Of a DNA stretch of 59,992 nt, positions 32,444 through 41,767 are shown piece by piece; position 1 is the first letter of the stretch, and each line of letters starts with the position of its first letter. Location: assembly GCA_934436245.1 (NCBI GenBank), contig CAKSAM010000014.1, positions 1 through 59,992 on the forward strand, given 5' to 3'. Made by a program: the position numbers and the translations under genes. The notes below the pieces were generated by a model. It had not been told where the DNA came from, did not search any database, and worked only from the letters and a program-made list of their open reading frames with translations. This DNA is from an uncultured Acetatifactor sp. GTDB taxonomy: Bacteria; Bacillota; Clostridia; Lachnospirales; Lachnospiraceae.

Positions 32444-33331
32444 ATGGAATTGCGACATATCAGATATTTTAAAGCAGTAGCAGAAGAGAAAAGTTTTACC
32501 AGGGCAGCAGAGCAGCTGGCAATCGCACAACCACCCTTAAGCCGTCAGATCCAGGATCTGGAGGCGGAGCTGGGCACTACGCTATTCGTGCGGACACCCC
32601 ATAAGGTAACGCTTACCGAAGAGGGGGAGCTGTTCCTGCAGTATGCAAACCAGATATTGGATCTGGTGAACCGTTCGGAAGAGGACGTAAGAGAACGCAA
32701 GGAAGGGCTGCAGGGGACGTTGTACATTGCATCTGTAGAAGGCTGTGGTCCCAGACTTTTCTCGGAATGGATTGCAGGGTTTCAGCAGAAGCATCCTCAT
32801 GTACAATATAATTTGTGGAATGGTAATACGGATGATGTCAATAATCGTGTGACGAAGGGACTGTGTGAGATCGCCATGATCACAGCGCCGTACAATACAG
32901 AGGAGTTCCATGTACTGCCGGTATATGAGGAACCCTGGGTGGCAGTGATCCCTAAGGGACATGCGCTGTATTCGGAAGAAAATGATCCGGTAAAACCATC
33001 AGAACTTTTGCCATATGATCTGTTGATCCCTTCCAGAGAGTCCCGTAAGGGAGAAATCGATAAATGGTTTGAAAGTACAGGGAAGGCACCGGTGATCCGG
33101 GGGAGGATCGCACATATGATGAATGCCTATGAGCTGAGCCTGCACGGGGTGGGGATTTCCATTTATCCGGCATCCATTTCTTCCCTGATCCGGGACAAGG
33201 ATGTCTGCGTACGGGAAGTAGAGCATCCCGATGCCCATGCGGATTATGCGCTGATCTGGAACAAAAATCATACGCTGTCCCATGTGGCGGAAGAATTTAT
33301 TGCTTATGTGAAGGAATATGATACTATGTAA
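32444..33331 (+). CDS. LysR-family transcriptional regulator
   Basis: About 295 residues. The N-terminal LysR helix-turn-helix is textbook (ELRHIRYFKAVAEEKSFTRA, AAEQLAIAQPPLSRQIQDLE), followed by the periplasmic-binding-protein-like effector domain. It resembles the CatR/BenM/AlsR subgroup in its DNA-binding domain. GGGAGAAG precedes the ATG at 32444. It is not clearly divergent from an intact target; the cupin remnant on its left may once have been regulated by it. Confidence 0.9.
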   Translation: MELRHIRYFKAVAEEKSFTRAAEQLAIAQPPLSRQIQDLEAELGTTLFVRTPHKVTLTEEGELFLQYANQILDLVNRSEEDVRERKEGLQGTLYIASVEGCGPRLFSEWIAGFQQKHPHVQYNLWNGNTDDVNNRVTKGLCEIAMITAPYNTEEFHVLPVYEEPWVAVIPKGHALYSEENDPVKPSELLPYDLLIPSRESRKGEIDKWFESTGKAPVIRGRIAHMMNAYELSLHGVGISIYPASISSLIRDKDVCVREVEHPDAHADYALIWNKNHTLSHVAEEFIAYVKEYDTM

Positions 33332-33427
33332 GCAGGTAGTGTTTGCCGGAAACGGATTCCGGGTTATTGATCTGGTATATTTTGGACGTTGTACCGGATA
33401 AAAAGGAAAACAAACAGGAGAAAGATT

Positions 33428-34030
33428 ATGAACATTACAGTATATCTGGGAGCAAATTACGGAAATGATGCATCATTCAAAACGGCAGTAAGAGAGCTTG
33501 GCAGTTGGATTGGAGAAAGCGGCAACCGGCTGGTATATGGTGGGTCAAAATCCGGTCTTATGGGGGAACTGGCGGAAAGCGTCCTGATGGCAGGAGGAGA
33601 AGTGACAGGGGTAGAGCCACAGTTTTTTATAGATATGGAGTATCAGTACGATGAAATTACGGAACTGATCGTTACAAAGGATATGACAGAACGTAAGACG
33701 AAGATGATAGAGCTGGGAGATGCATTTATCGCATTTCCGGGTGGAACCGGTACGCTGGAAGAAATTGCAGAGGTAATGTCCAAGGTATCGTTAAAACATC
33801 TGGATGCACCCTGCATTCTGTATAACCTGAACGGCTATTATGACAGTCTGAAAGCATTGCTTCAGCACATGACAGACATGGGGCTGTCTTCATCCGAGAG
33901 ACAGGAAGGCATTTATTTCGCAAAGGATCTGGAAGAAATCCGTAAGATCATAGGAAAACAGCGGAGTAATAATAAAGGAATCATTACTCCGCCGGATAAT
34001 TCGCAAAAGATGGGGCATCAGTTAGGTTAA
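33428..34030 (+). CDS. LOG-family protein (TIGR00730; nucleotide phosphoribohydrolase-like)
   Basis: About 200 residues with the Rossmann fold of LOG proteins: VYLGANYGNDASF, LVYGGSKSGLMGELAESVL, and the signature FPGGTGTLEEIAEVMS that binds the nucleotide phosphate. Members release the base from cytokinin-like or ordinary nucleoside monophosphates. AGGAG precedes the ATG at 33428. The end overlaps the converging TauE gene by nine bases and contains a hairpin (GCGGAGTAAT with ATTACTCCGC, 33961-33993). Confidence 0.88.
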   Translation: MNITVYLGANYGNDASFKTAVRELGSWIGESGNRLVYGGSKSGLMGELAESVLMAGGEVTGVEPQFFIDMEYQYDEITELIVTKDMTERKTKMIELGDAFIAFPGGTGTLEEIAEVMSKVSLKHLDAPCILYNLNGYYDSLKALLQHMTDMGLSSSERQEGIYFAKDLEEIRKIIGKQRSNNKGIITPPDNSQKMGHQLG

Positions 34031-34798
34031 CAGGTTAAAGCACATAACAGCGATTCCCAGAATCACCAGAATGACACCGGTGACACGGTTCAGAGTCTTG
34101 GGAGTGGCTTTGTTGGCAAACAGTGCGGCTATCCGTGCCCAGATCAGGGTGAAAGTCACGCAGAGAATAAATACCGTCCAGTCAGGAGCACCGCCGATGG
34201 CAAAATGGGATGCAGCACCGGTAAAAGCGGTAAAAGCCATGATAAATACGCTGGTACCTACTGCGGTCTTTAGTTCATATCCCAGTACAGAGGTCAGGAT
34301 CAGCAGCATCATCATACCGCCGCCGGCACCGACAAAGCCGCAGATAAAACCGATCAGCATACCGCAGACCAGAGACTGGATGGCTCTCTTTCTGGCGGAG
34401 ACACCCTGCATGGCTTCCTTGGTGGTCATAACAGGTCTTACGATGAATTTAATACCTAACAGGAATGTCATAAATACAGAGAAGTTTCCCATGGTAGTGG
34501 ATGGTACCAGACTGGAGACATAACTGCCTACGACAGTGAATGCCAGTACGCTTCCCATCATGATCAAGCCGTTTTTGATATCGATATTTTTGTTTTTTGC
34601 ATAAGTATAGGCAGAGACTGCACTGGCCAGCACATCAGAAGACAGAGCAATGCCTACGGCCAGATAAGGATCCATGCCTAAGAAGGTGATCAGCATGGGA
34701 CTGATGACGGCTGCTGCACTCATGCCAGCAAATCCGGTGCCGAGACCGGCTCCCATACCGGCAAAAAAGGTTACGAGAATTGTAATGAACAATTGCAT
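34022..34798 (-). CDS. TauE/SafE-family sulfite or anion exporter
   Basis: A 258-residue membrane protein with about eight helices and the two-fold repeat of the TauE/SafE (DUF81) family: GMGAGLGTGFAGMSAAAVIS near the start and GFICGFVGAGGGMMMLLILT in the second half. Members export sulfite, sulfonates or related anions. AAAGGAG lies in the end of the MarR gene just upstream, so the two form one operon, with export probably controlled by the MarR protein. Confidence 0.88.
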   Translation of the reverse strand: MQLFITILVTFFAGMGAGLGTGFAGMSAAAVISPMLITFLGMDPYLAVGIALSSDVLASAVSAYTYAKNKNIDIKNGLIMMGSVLAFTVVGSYVSSLVPSTTMGNFSVFMTFLLGIKFIVRPVMTTKEAMQGVSARKRAIQSLVCGMLIGFICGFVGAGGGMMMLLILTSVLGYELKTAVGTSVFIMAFTAFTGAASHFAIGGAPDWTVFILCVTFTLIWARIAALFANKATPKTLNRVTGVILVILGIAVMCFNLLT

Positions 34799-34799
34799 T

Positions 34800-35237
34800 T
34801 TATTTTTCTCCTTTCAGGATTTCATCCATATTTTTTTCCATAACATGAAGCATATGGTAAAAAAGCTCTTTGCTTTGTTCATCAGTGCCCTCTAACAGAC
34901 TATCCCTGAAATGTTCCTGTATGGAACGTCCCTGTGCGATAATGGGTCCGGCTTTTTCTGTGCAGGACAGCAGGGTCTTCCGGCGGTCATCAGGGGCTTC
35001 CTGCCGTTCCAGATAACCCTCATGCACCAGCTTGTCGACGTTGACGGATACCAGATTGGCTTTGATTTTACGAATCTCTACAACATCACGGGCTGTTTGG
35101 TATTCCGGGTTATTGCCAAAGAACATGAGAATGTCGAAAGCAGTCTGGGGTAAATTTACCTTTTGGCACAAAGGCTTACACATGGAGCTGTAAGCCAGAT
35201 GAAATTTCTGCATAAATTCTATGTTTACATTCATGTC
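34800..35237 (-). CDS. MarR-family transcriptional regulator
   Basis: A 145-residue winged-helix protein: TAFDILMFFGNNPEYQTARD, VVEIRKIKANLVSVNVDKLV (recognition helix) and the wing YLERQEAPDDRRKTLLSCTE, which is the MarR DxRx signature region. The C-terminal helices form the dimer. The ATG at 35237 has GGAAGGAG upstream. Two bases separate it from the TauE-like gene, so it probably represses that operon. Confidence 0.9.
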   Translation of the reverse strand, partial: DMNVNIEFMQKFHLAYSSMCKPLCQKVNLPQTAFDILMFFGNNPEYQTARDVVEIRKIKANLVSVNVDKLVHEGYLERQEAPDDRRKTLLSCTEKAGPIIAQGRSIQEHFRDSLLEGTDEQSKELFYHMLHVMEKNMDEILKGEK

Positions 35238-35485
35238 GTGGACTCCTTCCATAAATTCAAAAGAAATATTACAAAAATGAATAGTTCAAATTTGAAATAA
35301 TCAGATATGAAAATATTATAATCAAAGATAAAGGAAAGTCAATATATTTTATTTTTAATAAAAATATACGGAAAAAAGAAATTGTGAATCAAAAGAATAT
35401 AATTTGCGAAAAATTTTGGATAAATTGCACTATCGTAAACATTTGTACTATATGCTATAATACCTAAGGAGAGATGTAGATACCA

Positions 35486-37264
35486 ATGGAATGGTCAGGC
35501 TGTGGGCATACAGAAGAAAAGTGCCAGGAGGGGGCCTTTACGAAAGACGGAAGTACGAATAACTATGAGGAACAGAGATTCTGGGAGGAAGTAGACATTC
35601 TTTTCCCTGATATTGTGAAGGCAATTACGTCTCTGTCCAGGAAGTCCTATATATCCATTACTAATCTGCGCAACGGTGTGACATGGTGGTCAGAGAAGGC
35701 TATGGATTATTTTGGCATGGAAGAAAACTATACCGTTCGGGGAAAAGAAAAGTCCAAAAGGCCGATACATCCGGATGATCTGGAAGATTTTCGCCGTGGT
35801 TTCCGGGAAAGGATCGAAGGGAAAAACATGGATGAGCCCTGGGAGTATCGCATACAGAATGGAAGCACCTATAGCCGGATCAGCGCCATGGCCAGAATGT
35901 TGAATGACAAAGAGGGAAAACCGTTCGTAATTGTCATACGCTATAACAATTATGGTATTTCGGATGAAGTGGATGCGACAACCGGATTACATACCGAACC
36001 GGCACTGAACCGGGAGATCGAGACGTTTCTGGAAGAAAGCAGGCAGTCAGCTTTATTGAAGATCGGTCTTGACCAGTTCAGCCATATTAATGTAATGTAC
36101 GGCGCAGCTTTTTCAGATAAGATTTTGAACTATGCAGCCCAGGAACTGATCCGGCTGCTGCAAGGGAAGGGATATGTATACCGTCTCTCCGGTGCAAAAT
36201 TTGTTATCAGTTTTAAGAAGATATCCCGTGATGAATTACAGCAGATATATGACCGTATCGTAGAATCCTTTGATAATATTACAGTAGAAGAAAAGAAAAT
36301 TCCGCTGAAAGTGTCTGCAGGTGCAATTTTTATTGAACCGTATATGAAGGAAAGCAATGCAATCCGCAGCAGACTGACTTATGCGCTGAATCATTCCAGA
36401 AGCGAACACCACGGAGAACTTGTAATATTCAATGATGAAATCTGCGGCAGTGATAACAATCAATTTGAACTGATCGGTGTGATCCATCAATGTGCTACTC
36501 ATAACTTTGAAGGCTTTCGGATGTTCTATCAGCCGATTGCTGACACAAAGACCGGGAAGATCCGGGGAATGGAAGCGCTACTCCGCTGGGAACTGGAACC
36601 TTACGGTATGGTGTCCCCCGGTGTGTTCATGGAATGGCTGGAACAGGATCCCTGTATTTTTGATCTGGGGAACTGGATCCTTCGGACAGCACTTACGGAT
36701 GTACAGAAGCTTCGTAAGGAGGCGGAAGGGTTTTTCGTCAATGTCAATGTGGCGGCGGCACAGCTGGAGCGCAGAGAGTTCCGTTCAGCGGTTATGCATA
36801 TTTTAAAAGAAACAGGAGCAAAACCGGAAGAACTGTGTCTGGAGCTGACAGAGCGCTGCAGAGATCTGGATATTAATTTCCTGCGGGGAGAAGTGGAATT
36901 TTTCCATGCACAGGGGATCAAAGTTGCTCTGGATGATTTCGGAACAGGCAACAGCTCCTTAAGCCTGGCTCTGGATCTGCCCTTTGATGAACTCAAGGTT
37001 GACATGAGCTTCATCCGCAATATTAAAGAAAAGCCCCAGAATCAGGCGATGGTGCAGTCTATTGTGGATTATGCCAGAAGAACCAACACTGAGACCTGCA
37101 TCGAGGGCATTGAAAATAAAGAGATCAGTGACTATATCGAACAGTTCGGTGCTACATGGCAACAGGGATATTATTATTCCAAGCCCGTTCCCATTGATCA
37201 GTTTGAGGATGTATTACGACGGAAAGCAACGGAGAAAAATTTAGGAATAAAGCAGTTATTATAA
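35486..37264 (+). CDS. c-di-GMP phosphodiesterase: PAS, degenerate GGDEF, EAL
   Basis: A 592-residue soluble protein. A PAS fold at about 50-150 (GVTWWSEKAMDYFGMEENYT, RPIHPDDLEDFRRGF) is followed by a GGDEF domain whose active loop reads LSGAKF instead of GGDEF, so it cannot make c-di-GMP but may sense GTP. The EAL domain is complete: MEALLRWE, ELTERC, ALDDFGTG, LKVDMSF, CIEGIEN and the final QQGYYYSKP. It should hydrolyse c-di-GMP, under control of the PAS sensor. An AAGGAGAG site lies slightly far from the ATG. No membrane segment. Confidence 0.9.
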   Translation: MEWSGCGHTEEKCQEGAFTKDGSTNNYEEQRFWEEVDILFPDIVKAITSLSRKSYISITNLRNGVTWWSEKAMDYFGMEENYTVRGKEKSKRPIHPDDLEDFRRGFRERIEGKNMDEPWEYRIQNGSTYSRISAMARMLNDKEGKPFVIVIRYNNYGISDEVDATTGLHTEPALNREIETFLEESRQSALLKIGLDQFSHINVMYGAAFSDKILNYAAQELIRLLQGKGYVYRLSGAKFVISFKKISRDELQQIYDRIVESFDNITVEEKKIPLKVSAGAIFIEPYMKESNAIRSRLTYALNHSRSEHHGELVIFNDEICGSDNNQFELIGVIHQCATHNFEGFRMFYQPIADTKTGKIRGMEALLRWELEPYGMVSPGVFMEWLEQDPCIFDLGNWILRTALTDVQKLRKEAEGFFVNVNVAAAQLERREFRSAVMHILKETGAKPEELCLELTERCRDLDINFLRGEVEFFHAQGIKVALDDFGTGNSSLSLALDLPFDELKVDMSFIRNIKEKPQNQAMVQSIVDYARRTNTETCIEGIENKEISDYIEQFGATWQQGYYYSKPVPIDQFEDVLRRKATEKNLGIKQLL

Positions 37265-37285
37265 GAAAATCTTAAGAATTTTCGG

Positions 37286-37315
37286 TGGACAAACATAGGA
37301 CTTTAGAGATACAAT
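37286..37315 (+). promoter_or_regulatory. Promoter of the DUF3048 lipoprotein gene
   Basis: TGGACA (37286-37291), 18 bases, TACAAT (37310-37315), about 60 bases before the ATG. Confidence 0.5.
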
Positions 37316-37373
37316 GTATATTAAAGTGCCGGTGACTTAACCGGATAGAACAAACAAATGAAAGGAAACATTC

Positions 37374-38513
37374 ATGAAAAAGAAAGTACTTGCAGCAATT
37401 TTGATTGCAGTAGGAGTTCTGACCGGATGTGGAAGCGCAGAGACCAATTCTTCTCCTATCCAGACAGTTGAGGCAGAGCCTATTGCTACGAATACCCAGG
37501 AGGTTGTAGAGCAGCCTGCGGCAACAGAAGCACCTGTGGATGAGGTGGCACCTGAGCATTCTTACCGTAGTGAACTTACCAATGAGTGGATCGATGAGAG
37601 CCTGAAGGATCAGCGTCCTATCGCCGTGATGGTAGATAATGAGAAAACAGCACTTCCTCATTTTGGTGTAGCAGATGCAGACGTTGTATATGAGATCATG
37701 AACAGCACCATGAATGACAGAATTACCCGTTTCATGGTATTGGTAAAGGATTGGACCAACATTACTCAGCTGGGTAGTGTCCGTAGTGCACGTCCTACCA
37801 ACTTTATGCTGGCTGCAGAGTGGAATGCGGTTCTCTGCCATGATGGTGGTCCTTACTTCATCAATGAGTGGGCTGCAAAGGATTATTCCGCAAACTTCAG
37901 CGGAGGATTCGCACGTTTCAGTAACGGTAAGGCAGCAGAGTTTACCGAGTACATTACCTACGATAAGTATACCAACAGCCAGAAGGGTAAGACCTATGAC
38001 GGTTTGCAGCAGCGTTTTGCAAATTCCCATTATTCCACAACCTACAATGAGCATTATCAGGGAGAGCACTTCAAATTTGCAGCAGGCGAGGTTAATTTTG
38101 ATGACAGAAGCGATGCTATCGCAGCAAATACCATCGAACTGCCTTTCAAGCATAATGGATCTACTCTGAAGTATAATGAAGATACCAAGACCTATGACTA
38201 CTATGAGTATGGTTCCGCACATAAGGATGCAGATACCAATGCACAGCTGACTTTCCAGAATGTTATTATTCAGGATACTACTTTTGCAGAGCTGGGTGAA
38301 GGTTATCTGATCTACAATGCGATTGATACCGGTCGTTCCGGATATTATATTACCGAGGGCAAGGCAATTGAGATCACCTGGTCCAAGACTTCTGAGAATG
38401 GTATTACCCATTACTACGACAAGAAGTCCGGTGAGGAGATTGAGATTAATACCGGCAAGACCTATATCTCTCTGGTTCCTTCTGATGGTTGGAGCAAGCT
38501 TGTAATTAAATAA
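37374..38513 (+). CDS. DUF3048-family lipoprotein (YerB-like)
   Basis: A 379-residue lipoprotein: signal KKVLAAILIAVGVLTGCGSA (lipobox LTGC), a short acidic/Pro linker, then the DUF3048 N-terminal domain (DQRPIAVMVDNEKTALPHFG, ADVVYEIMNSTMNDRITRFM, TQLGSVRSARPTNFML) and C-terminal domain (KHNGSTLKYNEDTKTYDYYE). YerB of Bacillus subtilis is the named relative; the function is not established, with a cell-envelope role likely. GAAAGG precedes the ATG. Confidence 0.9.
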   Translation: MKKKVLAAILIAVGVLTGCGSAETNSSPIQTVEAEPIATNTQEVVEQPAATEAPVDEVAPEHSYRSELTNEWIDESLKDQRPIAVMVDNEKTALPHFGVADADVVYEIMNSTMNDRITRFMVLVKDWTNITQLGSVRSARPTNFMLAAEWNAVLCHDGGPYFINEWAAKDYSANFSGGFARFSNGKAAEFTEYITYDKYTNSQKGKTYDGLQQRFANSHYSTTYNEHYQGEHFKFAAGEVNFDDRSDAIAANTIELPFKHNGSTLKYNEDTKTYDYYEYGSAHKDADTNAQLTFQNVIIQDTTFAELGEGYLIYNAIDTGRSGYYITEGKAIEITWSKTSENGITHYYDKKSGEEIEINTGKTYISLVPSDGWSKLVIK

Positions 38514-38530
38514 TATCGTATCGGAATAAG

Positions 38531-38568
38531 ATCCCTTCCACAGGCGTATGCCGTGGGAGGGATTTTTA
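38531..38568 (+). terminator. Terminator of the DUF3048 gene
   Basis: ATCCCTTCCACAGGC pairs with GCCGTGGGAGGGAT and is followed by TTTTTA; a strong intrinsic terminator 18 bases after the stop. Confidence 0.8.
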
Positions 38569-38710
38569 GGTTGTAAAGATTTGGTGGGTTTATTCAAAAT
38601 AGAGCAAGAAAAAAGTATTTTGAAGAGGATAACGCTAAAAATATCATAGATAACGCTGATAATTTGCTGTACAATGTGACATGGAATACAGAAATAAAGG
38701 GAGTGCAGCA

Positions 38711-40093
38711 ATGAAAACAGCGAAAAAATTTAATCCTGATCTGATCTTGCATGGAAATCTGATCAAAGCGATTTTGTCACTGGCAATTCCGGTGGTGATC
38801 AACAGCTTCTTACAGACAATGTATAATCTGACGGATACTTATTGGCTGGGGAAGATCGGGACAGAACAGCTGGCGGCGATCAATCTGGTGACACCGATGC
38901 AGAATATTATCACGAATTTTGGTAGCGGCATCACCGTGGCCGGTGCAGTCCTCATTGCGCAGTATATCGGCGCCGGAGAGAAAGAGGATGCCAGATCCAT
39001 GGCCAACCAGATATTTGCCTGTGCCATGGGATTTGCAGTGGTCTGTGCTACACTGTGTTTTCTGGGAACACCGGCCATTGTGAACTGGCTGGGAGCAGAT
39101 GGAGGAACTGCGTATTATGCCAGAGTCTACCTGCGTGTAGTCATCTGGGATATGCCCTTTTTATATATGGTCAATATTTTTTCCGCAGTGCATCAGGCAC
39201 AGGGGGATACCGTGAGGCCTATGTTCTTGAATCTGGGAGGTATTACGCTGAACCTGTTCCTGGATCCCTTTTTTATGATCATTCTCAATATGGGAACTGC
39301 CGGTGCAGCATTGGCAACGCTGCTGGCAAAAGCAATTCCGGCACTGGTGGCATTTGGTCTGTTGTGCAGACAGGAAAATGATATTTGTCTCAACCGGAAA
39401 TATATGAGATTACAAAAGGAAAAACTGGGAATGATCCTGAAGATCGGATTGCCCACCGCCATCGGAGGAAGTACCATGCAGCTGGGCTTTCTGCTCATGA
39501 GTAAAAACGTATTTGTCTACGGTACGGAAGCCATGGCAGCCTACGGTATCGGCAACAAGGTCAACGGACTGATCACACTGCCCTCCAATGCCATCGGCTC
39601 GGCAACAGCCACCATCGTGGGACAGAACATGGGAGCAAAGCAGCAGGATCGTGCGGAAAAGGGATATCGGTTTTCCATGTGGATATCGGTTGTATTTTTG
39701 TTCATAGGTGGTATGATCTTATCAAGAGATATGATCTCCACGGCGATTGTCAGGATCTTTTCCAAGGATGCGGAAGTCGTAGGTATGGCAGCGGACTTTT
39801 TAAGTGTCATGGCTTTCTGGTGTTTTACCAATGGTGTATACAATACGACCTCCGGCTTGTTCCAGGGAACCGGACACACGGAAGTCACCATGGCCATTGA
39901 TGTGACCAGATTGTGGGTATTCCGTTTTGTGACATTGTGGTTCTGTGAGAGCGTGCTTCATATGGGCGTGCGCAGTGTCTGGTACTCCGTGGTGATCAGT
40001 AACGGTATTTCTTCCCTGATCCTGTATCTTCTGTACCGCAGCGGTATCTGGAAAAAGACAAGGATCAAAGTAGGAAAAGAAGAAGCCGCATAG
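38711..40093 (+). CDS. MATE-family multidrug/sodium antiporter
   Basis: About 460 residues and 12 membrane helices with the MATE pattern: PVVINSFLQTMYNLTDTYWL at the first helix pair and the repeat of that pattern in the second half (GLPTAIGGSTMQLGFLLMSK). Members export cationic drugs or metabolites against sodium or protons. The ATG at 38711 has GGGAG upstream; the frame extends 10 codons earlier without a site. The next gene begins seven bases after the stop, suggesting one transcript. Confidence 0.92.
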   Translation: MKTAKKFNPDLILHGNLIKAILSLAIPVVINSFLQTMYNLTDTYWLGKIGTEQLAAINLVTPMQNIITNFGSGITVAGAVLIAQYIGAGEKEDARSMANQIFACAMGFAVVCATLCFLGTPAIVNWLGADGGTAYYARVYLRVVIWDMPFLYMVNIFSAVHQAQGDTVRPMFLNLGGITLNLFLDPFFMIILNMGTAGAALATLLAKAIPALVAFGLLCRQENDICLNRKYMRLQKEKLGMILKIGLPTAIGGSTMQLGFLLMSKNVFVYGTEAMAAYGIGNKVNGLITLPSNAIGSATATIVGQNMGAKQQDRAEKGYRFSMWISVVFLFIGGMILSRDMISTAIVRIFSKDAEVVGMAADFLSVMAFWCFTNGVYNTTSGLFQGTGHTEVTMAIDVTRLWVFRFVTLWFCESVLHMGVRSVWYSVVISNGISSLILYLLYRSGIWKKTRIKVGKEEAA

Positions 40094-40100
40094 GAGTGGC

Positions 40101-41294
40101 ATGGAGAAAAAGAGTAACTACAGAAAACGTATTATCCTATATGTAAGCATCGTTGTGGCTCTGCTGGTACTTCAGGTAATTGCCTGGAACAGCAGGACAT
40201 TCAGCGATGCTTATATTGCTTATATTTTCCCGATCTGGGTCAATACTTATGGCAGATTCACAGGAATGTTTCCCTTTTCCGTGGGCGAGTGGATGATCGT
40301 GGCAGGGCTGCTGGTGGTATTGACAGCTGTTTTATTGGGATGCAGTATGCTGATTCCGGGGTGTAGATACTCAGAAAAATACAGACGGGGTGTAAAAGGA
40401 TATTTTCGTTTTTTTGCATGGACGCTGCTTGCTGTATTTGTCATTATGACGCTGAACTGTACCATGATCTATCACGGCTCTACATTTTCGGAGAAATATT
40501 TCGGAGCGTATGAAGGGCAGCAGGATCTGACGGTACAGGAACGTACGGAGAAATTGCTGCGGATTTATAATGATATCGTGGGGCATTGCAACGAACTCAG
40601 TGGGATTATGGAGAGAGATGCCGATGGGGAGGTGGTATATTCCGGCGGAGTGGATGCCCGTGGGAAGGTTGTGGATATGGAGGATAAAGCCATCGATGTG
40701 ATGCAGAGCCTGGGGAAAACTTATGACCAGCTGGATGGATATTATCCGAGACCCAAGCAGATGTTCTTTTCTGATCTGATGTGTCAGATGTATATGTGCG
40801 GCTACTATTTCCCCTTTTCCATGGAAGCGAATTACAATGATGTCATGTATCTTATGAAAAAACCGGCCACAATGTGTCATGAACTGGCACATATCCGGGG
40901 ATATATTTATGAGGACGAAGCGAACTTTATAGCATTTCTGGCATGCGTGGAATCGGATGATGCGACATTCCAGTATGCAGGGTATCTGAGTGTGTTGAAC
41001 TATGTGGCAAATGATCTGTATAAGACGAGACTGGCGGATCCTGACAGCTATGCGGCAGCCAGAGAGGCAGTACACCCACTGCAGGTATTGCAGCAGGTGC
41101 AGGAGGATAATATTTTTGTCACACAGGCGGAGTGGGACCGGATCAACGGCAAAGCAGTCATAGGTACCGAAACCGTAGACAGTGTCTCAGACACTCTGAC
41201 AGATGCTTCCCTGAAAATGAACGGCGTATCCGACGGTATGATCAGTTACAATCGTGTGGTGGAACTTTTACTGCAATGGTATGAGGTAAATTGA
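40101..41294 (+). CDS. DUF3810-family membrane protein with HExxH motif
   Basis: A 397-residue protein with three N-terminal membrane helices (IILYVSIVVALLVLQVIAW, WMIVAGLLVVLTAVLLGCSM, FAWTLLAVFVIMTLNCTMI) and a long soluble part holding MCHELAHIRGYIYEDEANFI, a zinc-metallopeptidase-like HExxH with a downstream Glu. DUF3810 proteins carry this motif, but peptidase activity is unproved. TAGGAG overlaps the MATE stop, so it is co-transcribed with it. Confidence 0.85.
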   Translation: MEKKSNYRKRIILYVSIVVALLVLQVIAWNSRTFSDAYIAYIFPIWVNTYGRFTGMFPFSVGEWMIVAGLLVVLTAVLLGCSMLIPGCRYSEKYRRGVKGYFRFFAWTLLAVFVIMTLNCTMIYHGSTFSEKYFGAYEGQQDLTVQERTEKLLRIYNDIVGHCNELSGIMERDADGEVVYSGGVDARGKVVDMEDKAIDVMQSLGKTYDQLDGYYPRPKQMFFSDLMCQMYMCGYYFPFSMEANYNDVMYLMKKPATMCHELAHIRGYIYEDEANFIAFLACVESDDATFQYAGYLSVLNYVANDLYKTRLADPDSYAAAREAVHPLQVLQQVQEDNIFVTQAEWDRINGKAVIGTETVDSVSDTLTDASLKMNGVSDGMISYNRVVELLLQWYEVN

Positions 41295-41365
41295 TCATTT
41301 CGAGGCAACCATTGTATCTGATAGATGAATAATTGCAAAAATTTAAAATTTTTTTGAGGAAGTAC

Positions 41366-41394
41366 TTGACATTTGGAGAGAATTTATGTAAACT
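41366..41394 (+). promoter_or_regulatory. Promoter of the tRNA-Phe/tRNA-Gly unit
   Basis: A consensus TTGACA (41366-41371), 17 bases and TAAACT (41389-41394), 60 bases before the tRNA-Phe gene. Confidence 0.6.
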
Positions 41395-41453
41395 ACGATT
41401 GTTGTGACGCAGAGCAGTCATCAAAAAGGATTGCTAGAAGGATTAAGTCGTGA

Positions 41454-41526
<73 letters not shown>

Positions 41527-41578
41527 TTTCGCAGGACACCATTTATTAAAATGGCCGCCCTGCTTCATATATAAACAT

Positions 41579-41649
41579 GCGGGTGTAGTTCAATGGTAGA
41601 ACACCAGCCTTCCAAGCTGGATACGTGGGTTCGATTCCCATCACCCGCT
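41579..41649 (+). tRNA. tRNA-Gly (TCC)
   Basis: A 71-nt cloverleaf: acceptor GCGGGTG with CACCCGC plus T, anticodon loop CTTCCAA (TCC), T loop TTCGATT. CCA not encoded. Shares a transcript with tRNA-Phe. Confidence 0.97.
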
Positions 41650-41652
41650 CTT

Positions 41653-41686
41653 AAAAACCCTTGATTTTTCAAGGGTTTTTATTTTT
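41653..41686. terminator. Bidirectional terminator between tRNA-Gly and dinD
   Basis: A 12-bp perfect inverted repeat (AAAAACCCTTGA with TCAAGGGTTTTT) with a four-base loop. It serves the tRNA transcript and, on the other strand, dinD; the possible dinD frameshift extension ends inside it. Confidence 0.85.
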
Positions 41687-41767
41687 CATGTTGCATCCAT
41701 TCCAAAAAGGCGCGTCGATTCTCTTTAGTATCCTTTTTATCAAACAAAAGGCTCCGGGCATTATTTT

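Noticed and set aside
37272..38711. 479-codon minus-strand frame opposite the DUF3048 gene
   Set aside because: It is the antisense of a clear lipoprotein gene with signal peptide, promoter and terminator, and lacks a ribosome binding site.
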